Shown: positions 1 through 12,250 of the stretch, piece by piece
Layout: each line of letters begins with the position of its first letter
Position numbering within the stretch: the first letter of the stretch is position 1
NCBI GenBank assembly: GCA_000827495.1
Contig: KN817565.1
Location: 1 to 64,000, forward strand
Source: Hypholoma sublateritium FD-334 SS-4
Taxonomy: Eukaryota > Basidiomycota > Agaricomycetes > Agaricales > Strophariaceae
Length of the DNA: 64,000 nucleotides
Direction: 5' to 3'
The notes under the pieces: model-generated
What the model saw: only the letters and a program-made list of their open reading frames with translations
What the model was told of the DNA's origin: nothing
Database searches by the model: none
Made by a program: the position numbers and the translations under genes

Positions 1-2428
1 CTTCACAGATAAGGCGGGCAAGCAAATTTTGAACGTTGGGTGGCAGGTTGGCTGGAGGATGAGTCTTGTCCTTGGTTCCCCACTCAATAGATGCCCATCA
101 GCGAATCGGGGATATCCTGCTGAGCCCTTGTCATTTTGCAGTGTTTGGCTACATTGGTAGTATCAAATAATGTCAGATATAGCACATATAGTCATGTAAA
201 TCATATTCAATACTGAAGTCTAAGTGTCGATGTATTGGCAATGAATATAGAAGGTTTTCTGAATTTCATATAGATTGTGTTACATTGGGAAAGGTAGATA
301 AGGCAAATAAAAGCCATGGACTGGCTCCAGCAGCAAATGACAAGGGTATATATAGTTGAAACCAAGGTGCAAGAGTATTCGCAAGGAAAAGAAAAAAATT
401 ATATTCATTTTGCTACATTCGGAGAGCCAGACATGTCGGATACAAATCATGGACAGGTTCCAGTAGCGAATGATAAGGGTATACATAGTTAAAACGAAGG
501 TACAAGAGTATTCTCAAGGAAAGGAAAAGTTGTGAAATTTTTATATTCGTTTTGTTATGTTGGGAAAGATACAGTGTACATGTACAGCCACCTTTCGCAG
601 ACCGGCTGCTCAGTACGTACTACGTGGGCTGCGATAATTATTTGTGCTTAGCGCACATAAGTCAATCTGCGGATATGACTAATTGTCTTCAAACAGGGAT
701 ATATTTCTACATTGTTTCTACAGTAAGCTTCCGCGGATGAGGATGGCAAGCCCGGCGGCGATGAGTACGAGCAGCGCGACCTCGGCGAACCCACAAGCCT
801 GAGCCGACGCGCAGCGCTGCTCGTCCATGCGCTTGCCCACATGCAGTGCTGAATACAGAGCAGAGATTTTATGCCGCGCCCGTCTAACCCGTGCCTCCGC
901 GCTCGCTATCAGCACGACCAACCTTGCACGTACGGAGTCCGCCGCGTTATATTTGATGCGTCACGCACACCCAGTGTGCCTTCTGCAGGCGCGAGAAGGA
1001 GAGGGGATATTGGGCCTGTGCGTGTGCTTGTGTACACCACTACCTCGACTTCACCCACTCTCTATCCATGCCCTTCCTTCTCTTCGTCGTTGTCTTTGTC
1101 TCAAACATGTTGCCTCCAAGTTGGGGGCCGCGGCTGAACGGAATGCGCCCACGCGCAAGCAGGAGCGCATCTTGTGCAAGCGACGGATCTCGCGTCTGGT
1201 GGTGTGTGGTCGACACCTCGAGTGATCGAAAGCAGCAAGCACATTGTGATTTGTCTGAGCTATTTCAGAGTCCACTCTGCAGATGGAGGAGAGAGGCGAA
1301 TCGCAACGCACCTTGCGGTTCAAGTTGATGGCGGCTTTGTGCTTGCGCCACTTGTCCATGTAGAGCAAGCCAGACGGCGGCACTGCGCTGTCACCGAAGC
1401 ACAGGCGGTGGGGATAACGCTGACAGGTGTTGCACATAGGATGGTGCGGGCGGAGGTGCCATGCCAGCTTGCGCTACTCGATGGGGAGCTCGTGCTCGCG
1501 TGGGCATGGGCAGACGGAGATGTGGCGTGCACAGAGTACTCCAGCTGTATTGCAATGTGTAACAGCGCGCCTCCTGCCCCTATGCTTATGCAAGTCCCCA
1601 CATTCTGTCCATTGGAACGGCGGGTATCGGCATCCGCGTTTTTGTCCTCGTCGTGTTTGTTTATAATCAGTATTCATGGGCAGTAAGTGCCAGATACCAT
1701 GTGCACTTTGTAATGAATTGTGAGTAGAGGTTTGCATAAAATTCTCTGTCAAAGATCATCTGCTCAGAAGATCGCATAAAAGGAGACTCTTGTATAGCCC
1801 TGACCGGTGGTGGTTGATGTCGGACGGCGGGGGTGTTGGCCGTGTCAGTTGCTTGATAGCAGGATGGCGAGGAGTGACAGAGGCGTCGAAGCCGTCAGTG
1901 GTTGATGTTTGCCCGTGGCGTGTTGCCGGCATCGAGAAGTGCCCAGAGTCTGTCGGATGACAACTCTGGCAGCTTTCAATATATAATGGACAACGGGAGC
2001 AATGTCGGCGACGAGAGGTGACTAGGGGTTGTGGAATGAAGCCATGGGAGAAGAAGAGTGCGGGGACAGGTGCAAGCAAATTCGACAGATGCCTCCATGA
2101 TCTATTTTTGCACTCATAGTCAAATCATCCTAAAGGTCCCTACTAGTACCAATACTCCCGGATCAGCACTCCATTCAACACTATTTACTTACCAGACAAT
2201 GGGAGTAGGCGAGAAGCAAAAATGATACATTTCAGAACCAGGCACATATACACAATCTACACGAAATCAAAAATCAATATCAACCAACTATACAGATATC
2301 CTCTCCTATGTCAGCCAGTACAAAGTTCAACCCAGTCCAAGTCAAGAGAGAGATAGGTAAAAGATAAACGACAGAGGAGACTTGGACATTGAAAGCAATG
2401 GAGGCAGCAGTCAGAACAGATCAGTCAA
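1..2428. other. Gene-poor left flank
   Basis: I see no convincing gene here. The first 700 bases are AT-rich and include a tandem repeat (separate entry). From about 720 to 1740 the composition becomes GC-richer and open frames overlap on both strands, as expected for GC-rich non-coding DNA or an eroded gene. One minus-strand frame ending near 718 closes with a hydrophobic stretch that could be a membrane segment, but it cannot be extended into a gene. From about 2080 to 2430 I see nothing. Confidence 0.5.
275..575 (+). repeat. Imperfect tandem repeat, period about 135 bp
   Basis: A block beginning with a TTACATTGGGAAAG-like string recurs at about 277, 409 and 551. Inside it, the string around CATGGACTGG (about 315) recurs as CATGGACAGG (about 450), followed in both units by similar AAGGGTATA and AAGAGTATTC strings. 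This gives two full diverged units and the start of a third. The short open frames in it are simply reading frames through the repeat. No terminal repeats or gene were found with it. Confidence 0.6.
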
Positions 2429-3907
2429 CTAGTATTCAGAAGTCTTGTGGTGGATCATGGTGCTGGTTTCGGTAGTGATTTTGAGCTCGACAGTGGTCTT
2501 GGTGGTGCTTGAAGAAGCTACCGAGGGTGGCTTGGGGTGACTCGATTCGATGAACGCCATAGTCCCTTCTATCCCGGATAGATCTTCAGAAGAACAAATC
2601 GTGTCAATAACATTGTCCTTCTTCGCCCGGTCGAGGCATTGCCTGAGATTGGCAATTTGTGGCTCTACGAGTTCATGAGCATTCTCATTGGCGTGGTTGC
2701 GCAGGTTGATAGAGCTCTGTGTAAGAAAGCGGAGGGTGCCGGAACGTATGAGTTGAACGTATTCTGGCAATGAGATCTTGCTCCTCTGGGCAAGCAGTCG
2801 ACAACATGCTTGGTATCGTGTGGAGTCCAGGTGAGCCCTTTCGCTGTCAGTCAAAATTGCTAGGCTTCGGTAGCTCGATGGATTCAATGAAACCGCGATC
2901 CATCTCTTGACCTGATGATGGCTCTTGTCAGGTTTAAGTCCAGTTACAGCCTCGTATATAATTCCTAGGCCGCGGTCGATGACCGCCCGACATTTGATTC
3001 TAACAAGGCTCAGCGACGGATTCTACGACTTTGGCTCAGCGTTACTGACCATGAAAGGAGAGAAAGAATACTTACCTCTCCGAAGGAGTAGAGCTTCAGG
3101 TTTTGGATCTCCTCATGTTGCGTCTCAATCCGCACTTCCAAAAGAAGGATAGTATCTTTATAGCCCTTGATGTGTGATTCGAGTTCAGTCTTAGTCGTGT
3201 AATGGTTCTTGCCCATGTTCGATATCTTAGTTTTCTGGCGGCTGACTTTTTGTTCAAGTATGTTGGTTTGAACGGCTGCGCGCTCACTCTCCTTGATCAG
3301 TTGGGATATCTTGACGTGCTGCTGGCTGACTTCTCTCTTAAGCGTCTTGTTTTTAGTGTCACCGACTTCTTTGTTCGTTGACAAGGCGAGTTGTAAGTGC
3401 TTGATGTGGGCTTCGATCTGCAGGAACCTGGCTTCCTGGGTACTAATCGTCTTGATCTGATTATCGATAGTGTTTTGGTGCTCTTTGATTTCGATTATAT
3501 GACCTTCAATTACAGCTGCTTTCTCCTCGTTGTTTCGATGTAACGCGGTGATCTGTTTAGCCATTCAATCAGTCCGTCAGCTGCTACTTGATTGAGAATT
3601 TGGATGGATTTACCATTGTCGCCATGTCATTAGCACTCAGCGTCGACTGCTGCTGCAGAGGAGGGATTCCTTGGGCGGGGGAGGCTCCTTGGGGTCCAGG
3701 TTGAAAACCAGGACTCGGGTTACTAGTAAGTAGTAGAGTCGTAGTGGCAGTTGACAGCCCGGCAGCTGGACCAGCAGCCTGAGAAGGGGCACCATCATCG
3801 TCGGTGTCGGTCACTGCCGCCTCTGTAGTACTGGCAGCTGGCCTATTCTTTGACTGTGAGTTTGCATTGTTCTTGCGCCCATAAGCGCGGGACTTTTTGT
3901 TGGTCAT
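2429..3907 (-). CDS. Coiled-coil protein of unknown function
   Basis: Three exons join in frame: 3614-3907, 3076-3552 and 2429-2911, giving about 417 residues. Both introns have GT..AG ends (61 bp and 164 bp). The N-terminal ~95 residues are low-complexity, rich in A, S, Q and P, with a basic start (TNKKSRAYGRKNN). The middle ~155 residues are heptad-rich and strongly predicted by eye to form a long coiled coil. The C-terminal ~160 residues are helical and mostly polar and end in a Ser/Thr-rich tail. No catalytic motif or membrane segment is visible. A structural or scaffold role would be a guess. The ATG at 3907 is the first in the frame. The longer second intron could hide a small extra exon. 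I do not recognise the family. Confidence 0.6.
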
Positions 3908-4329
3908 TATAATGTGTAAACCCCAGTCAAGCAGCGGGAGAGAAAAGATCGATGAGAAGCAGATGAAACCTGCGGTCAGTGGCAGCAGCGTGGCAAATAC
4001 CCTGTTATTACAGCCTCAGTGTCACCAGGCCTGCCTGCATATCGAGCAAAAATAGCTGCCTGAGGTTGACGCCGATTCTCAGTCCGACTCGCTGTAGCCT
4101 GTCGGAGTCCTGGGACTTCTGGCCGGGGGACGCTGAAAGTGTTGGTTTGAGTTGATGTAAGTTCAGTTTTGAGACGTCCATAGGCGGACCAGATTCCGAA
4201 CAAGCTCTCTGTGAGTTTTCAAGAATGCGGGCAGTTTCAATGATTGAAATAAAGGAAATGCAATGTATAGCTGACCAGCGCTTTGCGGCATTGCACTGCC
4301 ACGGCAGTTTCATTCGGAGAGTATTTACA

Positions 4330-4990
4330 TAAGCAGGTTGTAACTGCATATCCTTTGAAAGACTCGAAGTCCATCAACTTACTTTCATTATTCATGGACA
4401 AGAAGTCCAGTATATTGGATCCTACACCCCGTATAAAAACTTCGAACTCAAAATCCGAACACCTGAAAATACTCGCATTTATATCTGAACTCAACTCCCA
4501 ACTTCCGACATGGGTGGAGTTGGCGACCTCTCATCGCGTCAAGTGCGGCTGTGATCCAGCAGCAGTCGAACTGTTTTGGAAAGGGTTTCGAAAGGACGGT
4601 ATCCGACACTGTGGCAAGAAGTTCAACAGAACAAGCCATTGAAAATCCAGCACCCATTTCATCCCACGCTGTATCTTCGGGGCGTCTCCATCTGCCCTCT
4701 GAGGCCAGAGTGGTAGAAAAAGAGCCCTCGACAACAGGGACAGGGAGACCTAAAGTTATCTGCTGCACTTTACCTTAGAACCTATAAGGCAGGGAGTAGC
4801 TTAAATCCAATAGAATTATCAAATCCCTCCTTACCTGTGGACTCTCATGGTGATGGTACTTCTTCCAGTCCAATAGATTTAACATAAATTCTACTGAATA
4901 TGATTAAATATGTGGACCATGTATTCAGTGCCCTCAGGATAACAGCAGACCCTAGATACATTACTTTACATGATAGGTAGATACATTCCA
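4330..4990 (+). repeat. Dispersed repeat, copy 1, with decayed ORF
   Basis: This stretch is a diverged direct copy of 13,880-14,530. Shared landmarks in the same order include GAGTTGGCGACCTC (about 4515), TGGAAAGGGTTTCGAAAGGAC (about 4575), CTCTGAGGCCA (about 4700) and TTACTTTACATGATA (about 4960). The open frame at 4283-4642 encodes LFWKGFRKD, matching LLWKGFRKD in the other copy, but it soon diverges and stops, so this copy is the more decayed one. The bases between 3908 and 4330 hold only unconvincing minus-strand frames. Confidence 0.55.
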
Positions 4991-5050
4991 GTCAAATGAT
5001 TTATGTTCATTTCGTCTCTATGGAAATCATCAATGATGGTCGAGCTGGGG

Positions 5051-6497
5051 TCAGCTCTCAACCGCGGCTGTGATAGTGTGCAAAGAGGTATATGTGAGTT
5101 CCTGCTGCACGTTCTTCACCAGCTCCGACAGCCAGGAAACCTGGGATTCCAGGTAAGTGGGCAAAGACGGCGTCTTGATGTTCATCGCGACGTCAATGAT
5201 CTCTTTCAAACATGGCACATCAAGCGTGACATTCTCACCTCAAGCAGGAAGGTGCATTTGCCGTCTTCGCAGGCGAATGCGTGCCGCATGTGTTTCTGGA
5301 ACGTCGACGACACTGATTCAATCTGCGCCTTGAAGCTCTTCCGCTTCGGCTTTTTCACCGCCACACCGGCCGACTCATCGTCGCTCGTGGGCTCGGCCTC
5401 CAGCACCGCGTCATCAAACGCACCAACCTCCTCGTCCAAGTCGTCGCTGTCGTACGTCGCCTGCTGCTTCTGCCGCGCGTGCTTCTCGTCATCCGCGTTG
5501 CTGTCGCCCAGCTTGCTCCCCTCGTTGTGCGCTCTATGCTTCAGCGGCATCTGCTCACCGTCATCGTCCTCACTGTCTGCTTTGCCCACCCTCGCACTGG
5601 CCTTCTTGCCCCTCCCCATATCCATGATCTGGCCCTTCAGGTTCACATCAAGCTTCTTCATCTCAGAGATGATCTCCTTCTTCAGCTGCAGTGGGACCTG
5701 CACCGCGAAGCAGCTGAGGATGTCCGCCTTCTCGAGGTCATACTCCTCATACTCTGCCTTCGGGTAGAAGTGGAGCATGACGGTGAACTGTGTGCGCCGC
5801 GCGCTGCCCTCCGAGCACAGCTCTTCCTGCACATGATGTAGTCAATGACCTGCAAGAGCGCGACCCAGCTCGTGTGCTTGCAGAAAAGCGCGACGTCCGC
5901 GTCGGACACGCCGGGCTTGACCTTCATAGTCATCGAGGGAGCCTTTGGCTTCTGCGAAGCGGTCATGACGATTTCTCGCAGACGCAGGATACCGAGTGAC
6001 ATTGGTGGCACCATGTCCTGTGACCGTTAGTTAGTACAAAATGCGATGGTTTTCACAATAAGAATGCATTACCGGAAAAATGGAACATATTGAGGGTCAT
6101 TTGCATTGACTGCTCACCCACACTGAAAAATATGTTAGAACGGAACAGATGAAATGAAGCAGCGGACATACCCTTGTGACGCAAGCAACCCAACTCGACC
6201 AGACTCTGCAGGTACTTGTGATTCATCAACTTCCGGAACCTCTTTCCCCCTAGCGCATCTCTGCAAGAGGTGTATTTGCCATCGACAGGCAGAGATATGT
6301 GGACTGGTTTCGACCTGATGTATGCTTCCACCATGGTGGCAAATTCTTCCGATGTACTGCCAACTTAGTAGCCTACTTCTTGCCTGCGATTTGGTCCAGC
6401 TCTCTTGCAGCTCTCGTGCAATCATTGCAAACTGCGATACTGATTTCAAAGGGAGTGGATAGTGTTCTACAGGCCTGCAGAGACTGATATAGCTCAT
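5051..6497 (-). pseudogene. Composite RNA polymerase largest-subunit pseudogene (RPA1 + RPB1 pieces)
   Basis: The upstream part (about 6497-5235) matches the C-terminal third of the RNA polymerase I largest subunit. It contains STSEEFATMVEAYI, GGKRFRKLMNHKYLQSLVE, GLLASQG, then after a GT..AG intron VGEQSMQMTLNMFHFSG, and after another SLGILRLREIVMTAS. QFTVMLHFYPKAEYEEYDL, KKEIISEMKKLDVNLKGQI and a long acidic/basic insert follow. The final part (about 5235-5051) switches to RNA polymerase II: NVTLDVPCLKEIIDVAMNIK, then KNVQQELTYTSLHTITAAVE and a stop. Frames break near SLVE/SGRVGLL (about 6195) and near 5833, and the junction between the two parts is also out of frame. No N-terminal catalytic regions are present, so it cannot make a polymerase. 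The gene-family assignments are secure by motif; how the piece arose is inference. Confidence 0.85.
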
Positions 6498-7693
6498 ACA
6501 TACACGTCGGGACGCGATCTGCCATCATCATCGACATTCAACAGGCTCAAAGAACATATACACATAGTTCTTCTTGTTTTCCATCTTAGAGGCACGTCAG
6601 ATCGGAGACATCGTGAAGACGAAAACATGTGAGGCTTACAGGAACGAGGCTACTGAGGGGCCTTGCTGATCAAAGGTTTGAGTGGGGCCTGAGCGCATGT
6701 CAGTTTGACGAGGGTATCAACAAAAACTTCTCACCAAAACAGATGCAACACTGGTCTCTGGGGGATTAGCACACAATTTCTTTTTTTGGCTGAGAGTTGG
6801 TCTTGGTCAACCGTCGACGTTTTGATGTTCCCGCTGAGGTCAGTGGAACAGTCTTGGACATCAATACATTGGCAAGCTGATGGGTATTTAGCAGAGTATA
6901 TAAGACAGTCAACCAAAACATACCTCAATGTTCAATGTTGGTCAATACATGCTCCAATTCGGACCCGTCAGCAGATCGTTCTACGGGGCACATCCTGTTT
7001 CTCTGTGCAGATCTGGTGTCAGCGGGTCGGGGATGCGGGTGCGAGTAATAGAGGTGGCCTTTGACGAAGATGATGGCTGTTGTAATGAGTTCCAGAGGGG
7101 GAGAAAAAAGAGGCAGCGCAAGCCAGAATGCTCGCGCGGGACATTGGTATTCGCAAGGGGGAGGGCAGAGTAGAGGTGATGGCGCAGTGGACATGAGAAT
7201 GTGCAGGAGGCAGGACGCACACGTACAGTCCACTGAAAGAGACAACGGACCTGGTATTGTCAAATTGGAGGTGAGTGAGCTCGTGAGGGCATGGACATAG
7301 GACAAGGGGTGACCGGTGGAGGCTCGCATTGACGATGATCCTAGATCATCAGATGGCGGCGGCGCATTGACGGCGTTGGTAGGTAGCCGGCAATGGGCAG
7401 GCGGCGATGCGGTCATGCTGACAGACATAGTCAAAAGCGAATGGTCATGGGGTAGAGATGCGGGAAAACAGCGTGTCAGGACCTGGAGATACGGTGAGTC
7501 AGGAGGAGAGTCTTGGTCAGGAAGCCAACATGCTGACCAAGACAACAGCGTTCAATGTTCAACGATCGTCGACAAATCGCATCTGTCCTGAAATTCAAAA
7601 CATCATCATAGAACTATTTAGTACCCAGTGCAAACCCAGTGCGAAAATGTATATATTATTAAATAATGCATAGAACTACTTATACAGTAAAAA
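6498..7693. other. No recognisable gene
   Basis: The stretch between the polymerase pseudogene and the TET/JBP-like gene has overlapping frames on both strands. The longest is minus 6925-7545, Pro/Ser/Leu-rich and without motif. G-rich, purine-skewed sequence from about 7020 to 7560 explains these frames. I find no intron pattern or family resemblance that would support a gene. Confidence 0.4.
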
Positions 7694-10600
7694 CTAGACA
7701 TGAGAAACATTCATATACATTGAATTACTCCAATCATTTCTACGTTGAACCCAGGATTGAGAATCAAGGTCAGTATGTAATACTACTGACGCCCGTATGC
7801 CTTTGAAATGCATATTATAATGAGTAAGCTCTGAAGATCGAAATAAAACTACGTCACCACTCCTCAATTCCAATCTAATTCCAGGTTCAACAAAGCATAG
7901 GTCTCCACCATGGCAGTCACTGGATAACACCAATACAAGACAGAATTTGAGATCTTTTATATCACGATGCATTTTTGTGATGCAATTGAGGTTGATGACT
8001 ATACTGGTGAAGGGAGAAGCAGGAACATCTCCCTCAGCAGGTAGGACTTCAGCGAACTGTGCTAAAACTTCATAGCCCTTGGGTAAAGTTTTTTTTATCT
8101 ACAATATTTGATTTAAGTAAATGGTATCCCTCAAATACGCGAATCATATATTACATACTGCGTTTTCTGTCCATTGAAAAATATCCTCAAAGCAAGCTAC
8201 CAATGCCAGGTACTCGTCTATATGTTCTTGAAGTTCCTCTGAAGTTCTTGGGATACAATCAGAGGTTCTAAAGGTTCTTTTCCCCTCAGTCTGGTTGGCG
8301 GCAGGCTCAAATTCAGGTGATAAACCAGTCCCCTAATATCAAAATAAGGATTTATATGACCAGATTTAATAAAAAAAACTTACGTGCTTAGTATACCGGT
8401 TGTACCAGCTGAAGTGATAACTTGGATACTTGTATTCTTCTTTTATGCTTTCAGTATCTGTATCGACAAGTATATGTTCATATAACGTGACTATACAAGT
8501 CAATGCCCTTTCTTTGAGGTCCTCTGGCATATCAGGAAGAACGATGATCATAGGGTTTCCATCAATATCATTGATAGAAAGACGTGTACTGAAATAGCTG
8601 TTAGACAATAAAACCTTGAGAATAAGCAAACCACCAACTTATTCAGTATCGAAGAGGTAATATAAATATATTTCTTTGCGTTTCCTCGGTGTCCAAACTT
8701 GAGAAGGGATTGCAGCTAGTGAATAAAATACTAGTTATTAGAAAAGGAAAAAATGGTTTGAGAAGATGCCTACCTTCGTTTTCAAATCGTCCAATGAAGC
8801 GGCAACTGTCGCCTTTTCTGCAAGACGTCGCTCTTTCTGTGTATCATAATATAGATCTCGACTGTTTGTACGCCTCGGGCACTTTGAAGCGGTGTTGATA
8901 TCTGATTTTGAGTCGTATTTTGTGTCGATGATGTACACAGGTGGTGACACCGGGTCAGGGGCTAATGACTTCTCGATATCCATGTCTTCTAAATCCTCTA
9001 GATCGGTTAATGGAGACATGGGCTGCTCATCGTCAAGATAAATAGAGCCAATGGTCAATGGAGTAGACACAAGGGCTGAATGATTCATGAGATGATATTT
9101 GATAGGATTCAGATTTGGCGGAAGAGAGGAATAGCAACTGGCCCAAGTGGTTCTGCATCTCGGTTTTAAAATAAAGCTGAAACATAACATAATACTTGTA
9201 AGTGTAGTATACAAAGATACAAAGATGGATTTATCAAAGCTTACTCAAACAAAATAGAATCGAAAAAGGCATCTGATTGTAGAATATCCCCTAACTCCAA
9301 GCTGGGGAAGGAGCTATACCTAGTCGTATTCGGAGAAACACCCACAGACAGCATTGTTGAAAACTTGATCCTAAACTTGTCGCGTATAAATGAAATGGCA
9401 GGAATTATCTGCTTTATCACCAAATCCCCATGGATACTTCCTATGATAGAGCGACTTGAGAAAAACTAAGCAAAGATTACAGGTAAAATTTGAAAATTTA
9501 CCGGGTTCAGGACAACGCAAGGTATGATTTATTTTAATCAGCACATCTTCCATTATTTCTCTTATATGAAAGCCTGTTCTGATTTTCGAAATTGCCAAAA
9601 CAGCAAGTAGCAGCATAGTACCTAAATAGTTCCAGGTGAGCTGAATATATGATATCATGAATAGCCATTAATATGTACTCACCACCACCAGCCAAAAGGG
9701 CAAATCTACCTCCATCGTTATAATACCGTCGCAAAGTTGGCTTACTAGGCCCACTGGCATGCACTTTCACAGATTCCAAAATAGCGTTTGTAGACCTTTT
9801 CGTCATATATTTCAAGCTGGAAATTCTGGTTAACAAATATTTGTGTAGAAACGAAACTAATACTCACTTAACCACCTTGCTACGAAACTGGATTGTATCG
9901 AGCATATATATAAAATTAAAACCAGTTAAATTCTTTTCGATGTGTCCAAGACGCAATACAAGGTTTTCCAGGGAATCTGTAGCCATAGAAGACAAAGCCC
10001 CAGTAGAACTAGCATCCGTGAATGTGGTGGGTTGCAATATCTGAAACATTCCCTCGAGGAGTGGCCATAATTCGCCTTTTGTTGATTTTGTACAACAATC
10101 AGCAATCATAAGCAAGAAGGCGGAAGCAACGTGGTTCAGAGCCTGATGCTCAACCAAAGGTAGGTCCATTTCAACAATTCCGCGGTCGTTTGAATTTATT
10201 TCGTCAACATTCCGTTGCTTTCTCGAGAGACGAAGAGCATGAGTTCTCTTGCTGGGTTTGACTGGTATGTCACCACGAATTTTGAGTTTCCTCCCAGTTG
10301 ATTTTCCCTTTCCACAGCGGCTACCTCCACCTTTTCGAAGTCCCTTTTGAAGGCCAAGAACAGGTTTCAAAGCGAGATTGACCTCAGGCTCATCAGGTTC
10401 TAGTTCTTGTTCGAGGTCTTCTTCATTCTCTTCATTATGTTCTACGTCTTCTATATCTACTTCTATGGGTTGATCCTCATCTAAGGATTGTCTCATTAAC
10501 CTAGGAGAGATCTACAGGAGAATTAAGGTAAGTAATATTATATTATAGAGACAAAGACCACGTACTTTGCAACAATGAATTGAAGCAGTCGTTAGAGGAT

Positions 10601-11085
10601 TACTCTGGGATTCATCAGCAATCTGCATAACTTTGGTGTTAAAAGTCAATGATAATAATGATAATAAATTGGGACCCACGAAAGACTGAGGGACGAAGTT
10701 TCCAAACGTAGTTTCATTGAGAGACTGGCCTTGTGATACACGCAAGTCGGGCTCATGATTGACTATGTCAGAAGGCCCAGAATTATTGTTTATCTGGCGC
10801 AAAGGATATCAACACAAAATTGTTCTTATTGACACTAATGAACATTACAGGTGAGAACAAGCCGAAGTCAGATAAGGATAGCATCCTGGCGTTTTTTTCT
10901 AGAGATGTCTCAAGCTTTGCCGGAAGGTCCTCGAGGCAGCGGGGTAGAGTAGACAAGTGGTTTCTCAAGAATGCCAGTAGACCAACGGTTTCGAGGGGAG
11001 TGAAGGATATTTCCATAGTATTAGAAAACGAATAGAGACTCGTGGCGTTGAATACTTCATGGCTTCTCAGGTTGTTTGATCTCAT
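7694..11085 (-). CDS. TET/JBP-type 2-oxoglutarate/Fe(II) dioxygenase-like protein
   Basis: This multi-exon gene encodes roughly 900 residues. Clear exons include 10849-11085, 10566-10793, 9868-10511 and 9683-9816, followed by exons to 7694. The C-terminal domain carries the TET/JBP signature: MHRDIKDLKFCLV (HxD iron ligands), GGDLCFVEPGIRLELRSGDV, then LTHYN (distal His) and GIRASVV (Arg for 2-oxoglutarate). The N-terminal part has an acidic stretch (PIEVDIEDVEHNEENEEDL) and a basic Gly/Lys segment. By family, such proteins oxidise 5-methylpyrimidines in DNA; Agaricomycetes have expanded sets, many linked to KDZ transposons. No KDZ transposase is visible here. Two junctions (near 9,430-9,500 and 8,700-8,770) do not join in frame with canonical sites, and one intron donor reads AT (near 8,640). 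The gene may therefore be damaged upstream although its catalytic core is intact. Confidence 0.75.
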
Positions 11086-11439
11086 GACCGCGGGAATTCC
11101 TATTCACCATGAATCTCCTCAGCAGTAATTTCCCGTTGCTTTTACTGACTATATATTGCTGGATGCTACACCCTATGATTTGGCCAAACAAAATTATATT
11201 ACAAGTGAATCATTCTGGTACAAGAGGACTGAAAGTAATACTGGTGCACTTTGCTTGGGTTCAACCCTACAACTCTTCAAAAGCGCTGCACCTGCGTGCG
11301 TCTGTCGAAAGGCGCAATGGGCACATTGAACAAAACAGTGAAGAATAAGAAGGCCACAATGGCAGGTCAACACAAAAGACATAATCATTCTATAACAATG
11401 CATTAGCGATAACTCTCATAAAGAACAAACTGCGCAAAA

Positions 11440-12250
11440 TACACCTTCGCAAAGCCCAAAAATTGGACATCAATCGCCTAGATCGCCTTCTGTAACGTCT
11501 CCTCAAACGTGCACCTAATGCGCCTCGCGGCTCGCCTCGCCGATGCTCTTTATGTTCGAGCTCAGTAGCCGGCTCATGCGACTGAATTCAGGATCTTCAC
11601 GACAACATAATCTAAGCTTGACACGAAGCACGCGGAAGTGACCTTTGTCACCGAGTTCTTGGTCTCATTGAGCGGATGCCGAGGCCGATCTTCGCTGCGA
11701 TGAACGCGAGTGGGTAGTCCGTCACCTTCATCCGATGCCTTCAAGGCAGGCGCGGAGGCGCGCGTTGACCTAGGGGTGTGTGGGCGAGTACACGCGCGTT
11801 TTTAGGGAAAGATGAGCGGAACTCGATGCTGCAGTATTCCTGCGAGGTGAGGTTGAGTGTGTGATGGATGTTGCACTCGCCGATGACGCTCTGATGGTGG
11901 ATGACGTTGATGTCCATCGTGCGCGGCATGTTGTAGTTAGCATCGAGTGCCTGCGAGGGCATGGCGAGAATCGAGTCCCCGGTGCAGATGCCCAGGGCGT
12001 CAAAGTTCTGAAGAACCACCATTAGCCTCAGAACATCGCGAAAGAAGCTCGGATACTGACCTCTATAAGCTGTGATGCAGTTGACTCTGTAATCGCAGAC
12101 GACCTCGTACTCGATCTCCTTCCAGGCCTTCATGCACTTCTCCACGAACACCTGCGGGCTGATCGCGAATTCCCTGTTACACTGCGGCCACAGTTGCTCC
12201 TTGTTCTGTGCAAAGCCAGATTCAAGTCCACCAAGCGTGTGTACCCAATC
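11440..12250 (-). pseudogene. Carbamoyl-phosphate synthetase large-subunit (pyrimidine pathway) fragment
   Basis: Minus-strand frames reproduce the ATP-grasp region of the CPSase large subunit found in fungal URA2-type proteins: LESGFAQNKEQL, EFAISPQVFVEKCMKAWKE, then IEYEVV, NCIT, LQNFDALGICTGDSI, ANYNMPRT, INVIHHQSVIGECNI and SQEYCSIE. Downstream, LNETKNSVTKVTSACF, SSLDY and SSNIKSIGE follow in shifting frames with stops to about 11,440. Several normally invariant residues are altered. It is a short, frame-broken internal piece of a very large gene and is followed upstream, on the same strand, by a piece of an unrelated gene. The family match is strong; function is lost. Confidence 0.8.

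Noticed and set aside
6925..7545. 206-codon minus-strand Pro/Ser-rich frame
   Set aside because: It is explained by purine-skewed, G-rich plus-strand sequence; no introns, motifs or family resemblance.
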